18,522 bases of DNA, taken from NCBI GenBank assembly GCA_902461025.1, contig CABPWC010000019.1, forward strand, positions 1-18,522, read 5' to 3'. Below the pieces are notes generated by a model. It searched no databases, had not been told where the DNA came from, and saw only the letters and a program-made list of their open reading frames with translations. Each line of letters opens with the position of its first letter. Within the stretch, counting starts at the first letter, position 1. Shown one piece after another: positions 5,545 to 14,094 of this stretch. The position numbers and the translations under genes are program-made. Origin of the DNA: an uncultured Streptococcus sp. GTDB taxonomy: Bacteria > Bacillota > Bacilli > Lactobacillales > Streptococcaceae.

Positions 5545-8091
5545 TTAACGTTGTAGTCTATTTGAAGATGAGTCGTTGCTATCACTGGTAGTATTATTGT
5601 TATTATTACCGTTATTACTGTTGTTGCTATTATTATTGTTGTTGTTATTATTTTGATTATTGTTATTATTGCTATTGTTATTTGAGTTATTATTGTTGGA
5701 ATTAGATGATTTTGGTAGACTTCCCAAAATCGTATTCCAAGCTTTTTGGTAATCAGAGTCACTTCCACCGATGGCAAATTTGTAGGTAGTAGTTGGAGCA
5801 CCAGCTTGGTTAGCCCAGTAACTTGTTACCATTTCTCCAGTAACGTCAATCTCTTTGCCGTTGATAGTGACCTTGCCAGGCTTCTGTCCAGTCGACTTAA
5901 GGACTTGAGAAGAGGTGACACTCGAATCAAGACTGAAACGCTCAGTTCCCCAAGCAGAAGGAGAAGCTTGTTGAATAGCATTTACCAGATTAGCCATGTA
6001 CTTAGCATTACGGAAGTATGCGCCGTTAGCTAGGGGACTATTATCATCGTGACCAACCCAGCCTCCAAGAGTCAATCGTGGCGTTGAAAGCATGAGCCAC
6101 ATATCACCTTCCTCGTTAGTTGTACCAGTTTTCCCAATCCAATCAGCACCTGCTAGACTGGAATTTATGCTATAAAGATCGCTTTGGAAACTTGTAGTTA
6201 TTCGGGATGAAAGTACATCTCTCAGTAGACTTTGCATAATGGTTGCAGTAGCTTTTGAGTAGACCTGAACAGGTTCGTCTTTATGCTCATAGATCACTTC
6301 GCCACTACTTTTTTCAATTTTTGAAATCATATATTTCTTATTGTAAATACCATTATTGGCTAGTGTTTGGTATCCGTTTGTATGTTGAGCTACAGTAACT
6401 TCAATTCCTCCTCCCATAGGAAGACTTTCAATACCATATTCTGGGATTTCATACCCCATTTTTTCCATGTAGGAGCGGACATCAACTCCTTTTTCACGAA
6501 GCATACGATAAGTCCAGTAGGCTGGGATATTCCAGGAATAATTGAGAGCTTCCTTAAGAGTTATCATTGTTGTCCCCGGACTGTTGACGTGCATAATCGG
6601 AGTTCCGTTGGCAAAGTTCGTTGGATAGTTTGATAAGATGCTAGCACTTCCCATCAAGCCTTGGTCAATAGCAATACCATAGGCTAGGATAGGTTTGGTA
6701 GTCGAAGCTGGAGATCGTTTTGTGTCAAAGGCGTGATTATTTTGATTGCTTTGGTAATCTCGTCCTCCTACAAATCCTATGATGGCTCCTGTTTTATTAT
6801 CCATTAAGACATTTCCGACTTCAGGTTGACCACTACTATCATTTAGAAGGTAGCCATAATTTGCCACAGCATCTTGCATGGCAGCATGGATTGTTTTGTC
6901 GATTGTAGTAGTGATACGGTAACCACCATTTTGAATTTCTTTTTCAGCTAATTCACGATAAGATTTTTGAATAGATTCGTTCTTGAGTTCTTGGGCAGAA
7001 ACATTATCTTTTTGTACCAAATAATCATACATGAGGTTAGTTGCTTCATCGAGAGCAGTAAAGTAGAGATAGCCCTTAGCAGTTATGTTTACATTTTCTG
7101 CTGGCAAGAAGTCTTGCTTAATGTCGTATGCCTTATATGTTTCGTAGTCTTCTTGACTAAGGACTCCAGTTCTGTACATATTGTAAAGGACATCTTTGGA
7201 ACGTTTGATACCTAGTTCCATATCCTCTTCGCTCTTCATTTCTCCAGTAGATTCATAAGGTGAGTAGGAGATAGGACTTTGTGGCAATCCTGCTATAAAG
7301 GCTGCTTGAGGAATCGTTAGCTGATTGGCGTCAACTCCGAAAATACCCTTGGCTGCTTGTTGAGCTCCTGCGATATTTTGCCCTTTATTATTACGACCAA
7401 ATGGAGCAACGTTGAGATAAGTTGTCAAGATTTCGTCCTTACTCATTGCTCTCTCCAAGGCCAAGGCATCCACGATTTCAGTGGCTTTACGGGTTAGTGT
7501 AGGAGCATCCCCAACCACTTGCTGCTTGATGAGCTGCTGGGTTAGTGTAGAACCTCCACTAGAAGAACCAAGTCCGATAAAGTTTCCTAGACTGGCACGA
7601 ATAACTGCTTTAGGAACGACTCCATTATGTTCCGCAAAATGTTCATCTTCAGTCGCAACGATAGCTTGCTTGAGATTTTCTGAAATAGCATCTGATGCGA
7701 TAGAGGTCCGAAGGAGGTCGCTTTCAATAGCGCCAATCATGGAACCGTCAGCATAGCGAATCTCAGAAATGGATGAAATATCGTTCACTTGCTTGAGCAA
7801 ATCTTCTGTTTGAGGGACACTTACTTTATCAAACAGGGAAACTGCATAACCGAAAACAACCCCAGTACCTAAAAGTCCACTAAGGAAGGCGATGATGAAT
7901 AGGGTATTAAAGGTTGCCTTGATTCCCAGTAAGATATTAGCAAAGATAGTCCAAATATTCGTTTTGGTTTGCTTTTTCTTTTTAGATTTTTTAGGACCAC
8001 TTTTACCTAAATGTATATTTTTTAGTTTTGATTTTAGAGACTGTAGTAAGGCCAGTCTTTTTTCTTTCGTAGATAATAATTTATTCTTCAT
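5545..8091 (-). CDS. pbp1b: Class A penicillin-binding protein 1b
   Basis: This 848-residue bifunctional peptidoglycan synthase has a basic cytoplasmic N-terminus (1-45, with a KKSKKKK run) and one membrane anchor at about 57-88. The GT51 glycosyltransferase domain shows catalytic Glu148 in ATEDEHFAEHNG and GGSTLTQQLIKQ at 179-190. The transpeptidase domain has all three motifs: STTK 463-466 (Ser463 nucleophile), SWN 519-521 and KTGT 654-657. The start ATG 8089-8091 (MKNKLLSTKEKR) has a GAGGAAAG site just upstream. The longer open frame to 8244 runs through the terminator and promoter, so I reject it. The protein ends in an Asn/Ser-rich tail from about 795 to 848. The EamA transporter gene follows 9 nt downstream. 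It is the likely target of beta-lactams. Confidence 0.96.
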   Translation of the reverse strand: MKNKLLSTKEKRLALLQSLKSKLKNIHLGKSGPKKSKKKKQTKTNIWTIFANILLGIKATFNTLFIIAFLSGLLGTGVVFGYAVSLFDKVSVPQTEDLLKQVNDISSISEIRYADGSMIGAIESDLLRTSIASDAISENLKQAIVATEDEHFAEHNGVVPKAVIRASLGNFIGLGSSSGGSTLTQQLIKQQVVGDAPTLTRKATEIVDALALERAMSKDEILTTYLNVAPFGRNNKGQNIAGAQQAAKGIFGVDANQLTIPQAAFIAGLPQSPISYSPYESTGEMKSEEDMELGIKRSKDVLYNMYRTGVLSQEDYETYKAYDIKQDFLPAENVNITAKGYLYFTALDEATNLMYDYLVQKDNVSAQELKNESIQKSYRELAEKEIQNGGYRITTTIDKTIHAAMQDAVANYGYLLNDSSGQPEVGNVLMDNKTGAIIGFVGGRDYQSNQNNHAFDTKRSPASTTKPILAYGIAIDQGLMGSASILSNYPTNFANGTPIMHVNSPGTTMITLKEALNYSWNIPAYWTYRMLREKGVDVRSYMEKMGYEIPEYGIESLPMGGGIEVTVAQHTNGYQTLANNGIYNKKYMISKIEKSSGEVIYEHKDEPVQVYSKATATIMQSLLRDVLSSRITTSFQSDLYSINSSLAGADWIGKTGTTNEEGDMWLMLSTPRLTLGGWVGHDDNSPLANGAYFRNAKYMANLVNAIQQASPSAWGTERFSLDSSVTSSQVLKSTGQKPGKVTINGKEIDVTGEMVTSYWANQAGAPTTTYKFAIGGSDSDYQKAWNTILGSLPKSSNSNNNNSNNNSNNNNNQNNNNNNNNSNNSNNGNNNNNTTSDSNDSSSNRLQR
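5593..5703 (-). repeat. AAT/AAC triplet-rich tract encoding the PBP1b Asn-rich tail
   Basis: About 37 codons (residues 797-833) are nearly all Asn, with occasional Ser, one Gln and one Gly. On the plus strand this appears as irregular ATT/GTT triplets. The run is imperfect because AAT and AAC alternate. Gains or losses in units of three would change tail length without breaking the frame. Confidence 0.9.
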
Positions 8092-8113
8092 TTCTTTCCT
8101 CACTTTTATTATT

Positions 8114-8140
8114 ATTATACCATAAAAGCAATGATTGCAA
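8114..8140 (-). promoter_or_regulatory. pbp1b promoter, extended -10
   Basis: On the minus strand ATGGTATAAT gives a perfect -10 (8114-8119) with a TGG extension (8120-8122). A TTGCAA at 8135-8140 is a possible -35, with 15-nt spacing. The 5-bp palindrome GCAATGATTGC (8128-8138) overlaps this -35. The start codon is about 22 nt downstream of the -10. Confidence 0.78.
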
Positions 8141-8180
8141 GAAATTAGGCTTGGACTAGCTTTGGAGGTTTTTAGGCAAC

Positions 8181-8208
8181 AAAAAAACCAGGTATTTTCA
8201 ACCTGATT
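8181..8208 (-). terminator. Intrinsic terminator after galU
   Basis: On the minus strand AATCAGGT (8201-8208) pairs with ACCTGGTT (8186-8193) around a 7-nt loop, followed by seven T (8181-8187, partly in the stem). It starts 8 nt after the galU stop and separates gpsA-galU from pbp1b. Confidence 0.88.
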
Positions 8209-8215
8209 TAAGGTC

Positions 8216-9115
8216 TTATTTTTCTCCTGAGAGTTCTTTCCCAAGGTTAATCAAATAAGTTTTCAAGTCATCTTTGACTTGAGGATGTCTAAGTGCGTAG
8301 TCGATGGAAGTCTTCATAAATCCAAACTTGTCTCCAACATCATAACGAGCCCCCTTGAATTCACGAGCAAATACACGCTGAGTTTTGTTGAGGGTATCGA
8401 TAGCGTCTGTTAGCTGGATTTCATTTCCGGCACCAGGCGTTTGGTTTTCAAGAATACCGAAAATTTCAGGTGTGAGAAGGTAACGGCCGATGATTGCTAA
8501 ATCACTTGGTGCGTCCTCAGGTGCTGGTTTTTCAACGAAGGTTTCAACGCTATAAAGTCCATCTGTTCCTTCACCTTGAGGTGCGATAACACCATAAGCA
8601 GAGACTTCTTCGTGTGGTACAGGCATTACGGCGATAGTAGAAGCGTGAGTCTCTTCGTAATCATTCATAAGTTGCTTAGTCAATGGGACAGCCTTGTCAT
8701 CAGTGATATCCATGAGGTCATCTCCCAGCATCACCACAAAAGGTTCATTCCCGACGAAAGCTTTGGCTTGTAAAACGGCATCTCCAAGTCCGCGTGGGTG
8801 TGTTTGACGGATGAAGTGAAGGCGCATGCCAGTCGTTTCATCAACTAATTTTAAGAGATCTGTTTTTCCTTTTTCCTTAAGGTTATATTCTAGTTCAAAG
8901 TTTGAGTCAAAGTGGTCTTCGATAGAACGTTTTGACTTCCCTGTTACAACAAGAATATCCTCAATTCCAGACTTAAGAGCTTCCTCTACGATGAATTGAA
9001 TGGTTGGTTTATCTACGATTGGCAACATTTCTTTGGCCAAGGCTTTGGTTGCCGGGAGGAAGCGAGTTCCAAGTCCCGCAGCAGGGATAACAGCTTTTCT
9101 AACTTTTTGCTTCAT
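8216..9115 (-). CDS. galU: UTP-glucose-1-phosphate uridylyltransferase
   Basis: The 299-residue nucleotidyltransferase makes UDP-glucose from UTP and glucose-1-phosphate. UDP-glucose is needed for capsule, glycolipid, teichoic acid and galactose metabolism in streptococci. The N-terminal nucleotide-binding motif is intact: KAVIPAAGLGTRFLPATKA (residues 7-25) followed by KEMLPIVDKP. MLGDDL and FVEKPAPEDAPSDLA further on are typical of bacterial GalU. The start ATG (9113-9115) has an AAAGGAAG site. It lies 21 nt after gpsA on the same strand, so the two form one operon ending at the terminator at 8181-8208. Confidence 0.96.
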   Translation of the reverse strand: MKQKVRKAVIPAAGLGTRFLPATKALAKEMLPIVDKPTIQFIVEEALKSGIEDILVVTGKSKRSIEDHFDSNFELEYNLKEKGKTDLLKLVDETTGMRLHFIRQTHPRGLGDAVLQAKAFVGNEPFVVMLGDDLMDITDDKAVPLTKQLMNDYEETHASTIAVMPVPHEEVSAYGVIAPQGEGTDGLYSVETFVEKPAPEDAPSDLAIIGRYLLTPEIFGILENQTPGAGNEIQLTDAIDTLNKTQRVFAREFKGARYDVGDKFGFMKTSIDYALRHPQVKDDLKTYLINLGKELSGEK

Positions 9116-9136
9116 GAGCTTCCTTTCTAACGGTGA

Positions 9137-10153
9137 TTATGACCACTCGTTTTCTGCCTTGAACTCGTTACTCATGAGTTCAGAAACAGCATCTTTAATA
9201 TTAACATTTTCATAAATAACTTGGTAAATAGCCTGGGTAATAGGCATATAGACTCCAAGCTCTTGCGCCAATTCGTAAGCAGCTTTGGTAGTTGAAATTC
9301 CTTCGATGACCATTCCCATATTTGCTTCGATATCTGCCAAGACTTCACCACGCCCAAGAGCATCGCCTGCTCGCCAGTTACGTGAGTGGACAGAGGTTCC
9401 TGTAACGATTAAATCCCCAACTCCAGAAAGACCACTATAAGTCAGCGGATTTGCTCCAAGTTTGACTCCTAGACGAGTGATTTCCGCAAGCCCGCGCGTG
9501 ATAATCGCTGCCTTAGCATTATCTCCAAAGCCAAGTCCATGGAGGGCCCCTGCACCAACAGCAATGATATTTTTAAGAGCACCAGCTGTTTCCACTCCGA
9601 TCACATCTGTATTGGTATAAAGACGGAAGTAGTGGTTACTAAAGAGTGTCTGAACATACTGAGCCGTCTCTAAATCTTTAGAAGCAGCAGTAATCAAGGT
9701 GATATCACGGACAATTGTTTCTTCTGCGTGACTAGGACCAGATACAACCACAATTTCACTGCGGAACTCTTCAGGGATTTCTTCTTCAAGAATGGTTGAA
9801 AGACGTTTGTGACTATTTGGCTCGAGACCTTTTGAAGCATGCATAATAACCACTTTATGGTCCAAGACAGCAGCCACTTGTTGAGCTACCAATCTTGTCA
9901 CCTTAGTTGGAACTACGAACAAAACAGCGTCAGCGCCCTTCAAGACTTCTGCTAAATCATGGTAGGCAACAATCTTTTCGTCTAATACAGTATCCTTAAA
10001 ATAGCGTTTGTTGGTATGTTGTGTATTGATTTCGTCAATTTGGTCAGGAATATTTCCCCAGATACGTACTTCATGTCCATTGTCATTTAAAACTTGTGAC
10101 AGAGCAGTACCCCAAGAACCAGGCCCTAAAACAGCGATGGTTTGTTTGTTCAT
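9137..10153 (-). CDS. gpsA: Glycerol-3-phosphate dehydrogenase [NAD(P)+]
   Basis: This 338-residue enzyme reduces dihydroxyacetone phosphate to sn-glycerol-3-phosphate for phospholipid and lipoteichoic acid synthesis. The dinucleotide-binding GPGSWGTAL is at residues 10-18, and the catalytic Lys194 lies in GALKNIIAVGAG. Other family segments are SKGLE, VVSGPSHAEE and SGVGDLIVT. I chose the ATG at 10151-10153 (MNKQTIAVLG), which has a strong AAGGAGG site. The open frame 14 codons longer starts within the promoter. It is the first gene of the gpsA-galU operon. Confidence 0.96.
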   Translation of the reverse strand: MNKQTIAVLGPGSWGTALSQVLNDNGHEVRIWGNIPDQIDEINTQHTNKRYFKDTVLDEKIVAYHDLAEVLKGADAVLFVVPTKVTRLVAQQVAAVLDHKVVIMHASKGLEPNSHKRLSTILEEEIPEEFRSEIVVVSGPSHAEETIVRDITLITAASKDLETAQYVQTLFSNHYFRLYTNTDVIGVETAGALKNIIAVGAGALHGLGFGDNAKAAIITRGLAEITRLGVKLGANPLTYSGLSGVGDLIVTGTSVHSRNWRAGDALGRGEVLADIEANMGMVIEGISTTKAAYELAQELGVYMPITQAIYQVIYENVNIKDAVSELMSNEFKAENEWS

Positions 10154-10185
10154 TTTTCCCTCCTTCTGAGAAAGCACTTTCCTAT

Positions 10186-10191
10186 ATTCTA
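10186..10191 (-). promoter_or_regulatory. Extended -10 promoter of gpsA-galU
   Basis: On the minus strand ATGGTAGAAT gives -10 TAGAAT (10186-10191) with a TGG extension (10192-10194). A -35 is poor (ATGCAA at 17-nt spacing). The gpsA start lies 32 nt downstream. Confidence 0.7.
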
Positions 10192-10256
10192 CCATAAAAA
10201 GCCCTATCTTGCATCTATATTATTTATGAAGAGTTAATTGAATGATAGAGTATAAA

Positions 10257-10287
10257 TAAAAAAACAGCCAATGAGTAATTTGGCTGT
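10257..10287 (-). terminator. Intrinsic terminator after ABC permease gene
   Basis: On the minus strand ACAGCCAA (10280-10287) pairs with TTGGCTGT (10264-10271) around an 8-nt loop, followed by TTTTTTATTTA. It lies 15 nt after the permease stop and closes the three-gene ABC operon. Confidence 0.9.
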
Positions 10288-10301
10288 CTTTAGGAGAAAA
10301 A

Positions 10302-11960
10302 CTAGAGGGTAATGCTATTGTTTTTAGAAATTTTCATAAATAGTAATAATGAAGTAACTGTCAAGACAGTGAGGATAGTTGACAAAGCAGCTGCCACACC
10401 ATAATTTCCTCTGAGAACCTCTGTATAGATTGCTACGGTCATAGTTTTTGTTTTGGCATTATATAGCAGGATAGAAGTAGATAGTTCTGAAATCATTGTT
10501 ACCCATGATAGAATAGCTCCAGAAATAATACCGGGTAACATCATTGGAACAGTGATGTTACTGAAAGTATTGAGACGGCTACTTCCTAAACTCTCAGCTG
10601 CTTCTTCAATACTAGGTGCTATTTGTTGTAAGCTAGCAACAGATGAGCGGATTGTATAAGGGAGTCTTCTTACAGATAAGGAGATAATCAAGATGAAGGC
10701 TGTTCCTGTAATCATAAGGAAGCCACTTCCGAAGATACCTGTATTGAATGAAGAGATAAAGGCAATACCGAGAACTGTTCCTGGTACGATATAAGGTACC
10801 ATACTAAGGCTATCAATTAAGTTTGTAAACAAATTTCGTTTTCTAACAGCTAGGTAGGAGATAAATGATGCAAATAAAACAACTAGAATCAAAGCAATCA
10901 AAGGAATGCGAATCGTATTAAAAATAGTAGCTCCCATGCGATTGAAGGCAATCTTGTAACTGTTTAGAGAATAGCCTTTGACAAATACCATACCTGATGT
11001 TTTTAGGAAAGAGGTATAAATCAAAAATAATTGAGGTAGAACAGAAAATAAGACAATTCCGTAAACTGTTGCATAAATTGCTGCCATTTTCCCTTTTGTG
11101 GTTTTTTTCGGCTCAATTGGATGGAGAGAATTCATGCTGAAACTATAGCGATTGGAAATATATTTTTGAATAAGAAAGATTGTTAAAGCAATGATAATCG
11201 CCATGATTGCTAAAGCAGATGCAAATGCAGAATTTCCGCCAACCTCACTAATGAATTGATTATAAATTAAAACAGGGAAAGTTCGATATCCTTCACCAAT
11301 TAACATAGGAGTTCCGAAGTCGGAGAATGCCCTCATAAATACGAGTAGGGCAGCAGCAAGTAAAGTTGGAACTAAAAGGGGTAAAATAACTGTTATCATT
11401 CGTTTGAATCCAAATACCCCCATACTTTCAGCGGCTTCAAGAAGAGAATGGTCAATTCTTTTCATGGCTCCAGCCACGTATAGAAAAACTAATGGGAATA
11501 GCTGAAGTGTAAACACAAGTACAATACCTTTAAAGCCATAAATATCAATAGCTGGAAGATGAAGGGCATTGGTCAAGAATTTAGTGATGACACCATTTCG
11601 TCCCAACAAGAGAATCCAGGAGTATGCCCCTACGAAAGGAGCTGACATGGAAGCAATGATAATCAATATCTGTAAAACTTTCTTTCCTTTGAAGTCATAT
11701 ATAGAAAAGAGATAAGCTAATAAGGTCCCTAAAACTAGGGAAGTTACAGTAGAAGTAATGGAGACGTTAAAACTGTTTACTAGTGTTTCAGTGTAATAGG
11801 ATTTACTAAAGAAATCCTCAAAATTAGCTAGTGAGAATTTACCTTCATGTATGAGTGCTTGCTTGAGTACAATAACGATAGGATAAACAAGAAAAATAAG
11901 ATAGGTAAGAAAGATGAAGAACGAGGAGGCTGTCCAAATATTTAGTTTTTTACCTTTCAT
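10302..11960 (-). CDS. ABC transporter permease, fused two-domain (Fbp-type)
   Basis: This 552-residue membrane protein contains two binding-protein-dependent permease domains in tandem, about 12 transmembrane segments in all, as in FbpB/SfuB ferric-iron permeases. Each half carries an EAA coupling loop: LEAAESMGVFG at about 174-184 and IEEAAESLGSS at about 451-461, each followed by a PxLxP-like helix start. The ATG at 11958-11960 (MKGKKLNIW) has an AGGAG site and overlaps the end of the ATPase gene by 11 bp, suggesting coupled translation. The 16-codon longer frame lies inside the ATPase gene. With one fused permease, the importer would be one permease plus an ATPase dimer. The substrate is discussed under the lipoprotein. 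Confidence 0.92.
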   Translation of the reverse strand: MKGKKLNIWTASSFFIFLTYLIFLVYPIVIVLKQALIHEGKFSLANFEDFFSKSYYTETLVNSFNVSITSTVTSLVLGTLLAYLFSIYDFKGKKVLQILIIIASMSAPFVGAYSWILLLGRNGVITKFLTNALHLPAIDIYGFKGIVLVFTLQLFPLVFLYVAGAMKRIDHSLLEAAESMGVFGFKRMITVILPLLVPTLLAAALLVFMRAFSDFGTPMLIGEGYRTFPVLIYNQFISEVGGNSAFASALAIMAIIIALTIFLIQKYISNRYSFSMNSLHPIEPKKTTKGKMAAIYATVYGIVLFSVLPQLFLIYTSFLKTSGMVFVKGYSLNSYKIAFNRMGATIFNTIRIPLIALILVVLFASFISYLAVRKRNLFTNLIDSLSMVPYIVPGTVLGIAFISSFNTGIFGSGFLMITGTAFILIISLSVRRLPYTIRSSVASLQQIAPSIEEAAESLGSSRLNTFSNITVPMMLPGIISGAILSWVTMISELSTSILLYNAKTKTMTVAIYTEVLRGNYGVAAALSTILTVLTVTSLLLFMKISKNNSITL

Positions 11961-13041
11961 AACCAACTCCTGTAATAAGATTTTGGGAACCATCTGCAGA
12001 AAAGACATTTAACTTTTGAGTATTGATTCGTAGACGAATTCGATCCCCTTTTTGAAGATCTTCTTCAAAAGTTGATTCTTCGCTCACCTGTATTTTTGAA
12101 GAAAATACAGTCTCTACGAAATATTCAGTGGTGAGTCCAAGATAAACACTATCTGAAATGATTCCTTCAATATCACCAGATTCATCTTTGATAAACTCTT
12201 CGGGACGGATACTTACAAGAATAGCCTGTTCCTTAGCCTGATCAAGAGTTGGCATAGGGAGGGCATAGCCATCTGAAAAGACGATATAAGCACCGTCGCT
12301 CCGTTTTGTTAGTTTGGCTGGGATGAGATTTGTGCGTCCAATAAAGGTTGCCACAAACTCATTAGCTGGTTTATGATAGAGTTCCTTTGGTCGTCCGACT
12401 TGTTGGATGATTCCGTCTTTCATAACAGCAATCTGGTCTGAAATAGCCATCGCTTCTTCTTGGTCGTGGGTCACATATACAGTTGTAATTCCCACTTCGT
12501 GTTGAATTTCTCGAATAACTTGGCGCATATCTAAGCGAAGTTTCGCATCCAGGTTACTAAGTGGCTCGTCCATGAGGAGAACACTTGGATTAACAGCTAA
12601 GGCACGTGCCAAGGCGACACGTTGTTGTTGTCCACCACTGAGCTTATCGGGCTTTCGATCTGCGTATTGATCAATTTGCATTAGTTCCAGATATTTATTA
12701 GTTTGTTGAACTAATTCATCTTTTGGAACCTTTTTTTGTTTAAGACCAAAAGCAACATTATCTCGGACAGTCAAATGTGGAAAAATAGCGTAGTTTTGGA
12801 AAACCATGCCGATGTTGCGTTTGCTGGGTTCTATATTATTGATTTTAGTATCATCGAAGTAAAATTCTCCGCCTTCAATACTGTTGAAGCCTGCAATCAT
12901 TCGAAGAAGGGTCGTTTTTCCACAACCTGAAGGTCCAAGAATGGTGAAAAGACTTCCTTTTGGAATCGTAACATTTAAATTCTCAATGACAGGAATGTCG
13001 TGGTAGATTTTTTTTGCGTTAATAATTTTGATCTCACTCAT
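11950..13041 (-). CDS. ABC transporter ATP-binding protein (FbpC/PotA-like)
   Basis: This 363-residue importer ATPase is complete. Walker A is GPSGCGKT 36-43, Q-loop Gln82, signature LSGGQ 134-138, Walker B VLLMDEP 154-160 and H-loop His192. The C-terminal region from about 235 is a TOBE-type regulatory domain, as in FbpC, PotA and MalK subfamilies. The start ATG 13039-13041 is 12 nt after the lipoprotein stop, with an AGAGG site. The 3' end overlaps the permease gene. It energises import by the neighbouring permease; cognate substrate is inferred only from the operon. Confidence 0.94.
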   Translation of the reverse strand: MSEIKIINAKKIYHDIPVIENLNVTIPKGSLFTILGPSGCGKTTLLRMIAGFNSIEGGEFYFDDTKINNIEPSKRNIGMVFQNYAIFPHLTVRDNVAFGLKQKKVPKDELVQQTNKYLELMQIDQYADRKPDKLSGGQQQRVALARALAVNPSVLLMDEPLSNLDAKLRLDMRQVIREIQHEVGITTVYVTHDQEEAMAISDQIAVMKDGIIQQVGRPKELYHKPANEFVATFIGRTNLIPAKLTKRSDGAYIVFSDGYALPMPTLDQAKEQAILVSIRPEEFIKDESGDIEGIISDSVYLGLTTEYFVETVFSSKIQVSEESTFEEDLQKGDRIRLRINTQKLNVFSADGSQNLITGVGYER

Positions 13042-13053
13042 AGTGAACCTCTT

Positions 13054-14094
13054 TTACTGTTTCGATTGAATATTAGTGAAAATATCATTATACTTTTTAA
13101 GAATAGCTGATTTATTTTGGATGACGTACTCGGAATCTTCAGTGGCGATATTGATTTCTGTCATTGATTTCATATTTTTATTGGTTTTAGCATTTTTTCG
13201 AATGGGTCTGATGGTTGTTTCAGTTCCTAGTTTATCCTGAATGTCTTGGGAAAGAAGGAAATCGATAAATTTTTTAGCGTTTTCCATGTGTTTGGCATTT
13301 TTGATAATAGCTACGTTACCAGGCAAAAAGACGGTTCCTTCTTTTGGATAAATGACTTTTACATCAACGCCATCGTTTAAGAGTTTCAAGGCAGGATCTT
13401 CATAGGTAAGTCCTACAGCCATTTCTCCGTCAGCGACAGATTTGTAGACATTTGAAGAACTAGAAGCAATTTTCCCGTCTACTAAGCTAAATAGATTTTT
13501 CACATATGTCCAAGCTTGCTCATTTTCATAGCCACCTTGATCCACAAGCATGTTTGTTAATTGAGCAAAGGCGCTAGAAGAATTACTTGGATCAGCAGTT
13601 GCGATTTTTCCTTTTAATTTAGGATTGAGTAGATCATTGTAGCCTTCAATTTTAATATCTTTTGTAAGAGCTGAATTGGCAATGATGACACTGACATCAA
13701 GTGTATAAGGCGTGTAGAATCCAGTTTTATTTTGATATTCAGGGATTATCTGGTCGTTCTCTTGAGAAATATAAGGTTCAAAAAGATTTTCGTTAGAAGA
13801 GAAGAGGGCGTAGGAGCCTCCGAAAATGACATCGGCTACAGGGGATTCTTTTTCAGCCTCAGCTTTTTTGAACAATTCACCAGTGCTGGCTTGTACTAAG
13901 TCAACCTTAATACCATATTTTTCTTCGAAGGCTGGGATTGTTTCTTCGATAAGGTCTTCAGGGTTAGGCGAGTAGATAACCAAGGTGTTATCTGAATCTT
14001 TTTCAGAGCTAGTTTCCGCTTCTGTTGTTGAAGAACATCCTGATAAAGTAAGAAATATCCATCCACAAGAGAGAAAGAATAGTAGTTTTTTCAT
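13054..14094 (-). CDS. ABC transporter substrate-binding lipoprotein (Fbp/AfuA-like)
   Basis: The 346-residue exported lipoprotein has MKK, a hydrophobic core and a lipobox LSGC with lipidated Cys20. A Ser/Thr/Glu-rich linker (21-36) follows. The mature part begins NTLVIYSPNPEDLIEETIPAFEEKYGIKV, the opening of the ferric-binding/extracellular solute-binding family 1/6 proteins. Later segments (VADVIFGGS, LLNPKLKGKIATADPSNSSSA, VGLTYEDPALKLL) fit the same family. Ferric iron is the usual annotation for the pneumococcal homologue. Related proteins bind 2-aminoethylphosphonate or other anions, and I do not see a clear pair of iron-binding tyrosines (FbpA-type YY), so the ligand is uncertain. The start ATG 14092-14094 has an AAAGGAGA site. 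It is the first gene of the operon. Confidence 0.9.
   Translation of the reverse strand: MKKLLFFLSCGWIFLTLSGCSSTTEAETSSEKDSDNTLVIYSPNPEDLIEETIPAFEEKYGIKVDLVQASTGELFKKAEAEKESPVADVIFGGSYALFSSNENLFEPYISQENDQIIPEYQNKTGFYTPYTLDVSVIIANSALTKDIKIEGYNDLLNPKLKGKIATADPSNSSSAFAQLTNMLVDQGGYENEQAWTYVKNLFSLVDGKIASSSSNVYKSVADGEMAVGLTYEDPALKLLNDGVDVKVIYPKEGTVFLPGNVAIIKNAKHMENAKKFIDFLLSQDIQDKLGTETTIRPIRKNAKTNKNMKSMTEINIATEDSEYVIQNKSAILKKYNDIFTNIQSKQ

Noticed and set aside
5593..5703. Possible phase-variation tract
   Set aside because: The repeat unit is three bases and the tract is interrupted, so slippage would alter length but not switch the frame on or off. It is kept only as a length-variation candidate.
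5532..5801. An 89-codon open frame rich in Ile/Thr on the minus strand within the pbp1b 3' end
   Set aside because: It is the out-of-frame reading of the AAT/AAC triplet tract, has no independent ribosome site, and overlaps the well-supported PBP1b tail.
8092..8244. 51-codon N-terminal extension of PBP1b
   Set aside because: It would cross the galU terminator and the pbp1b promoter; the internal ATG at 8091 has a good ribosome site and gives the expected basic N-terminus.
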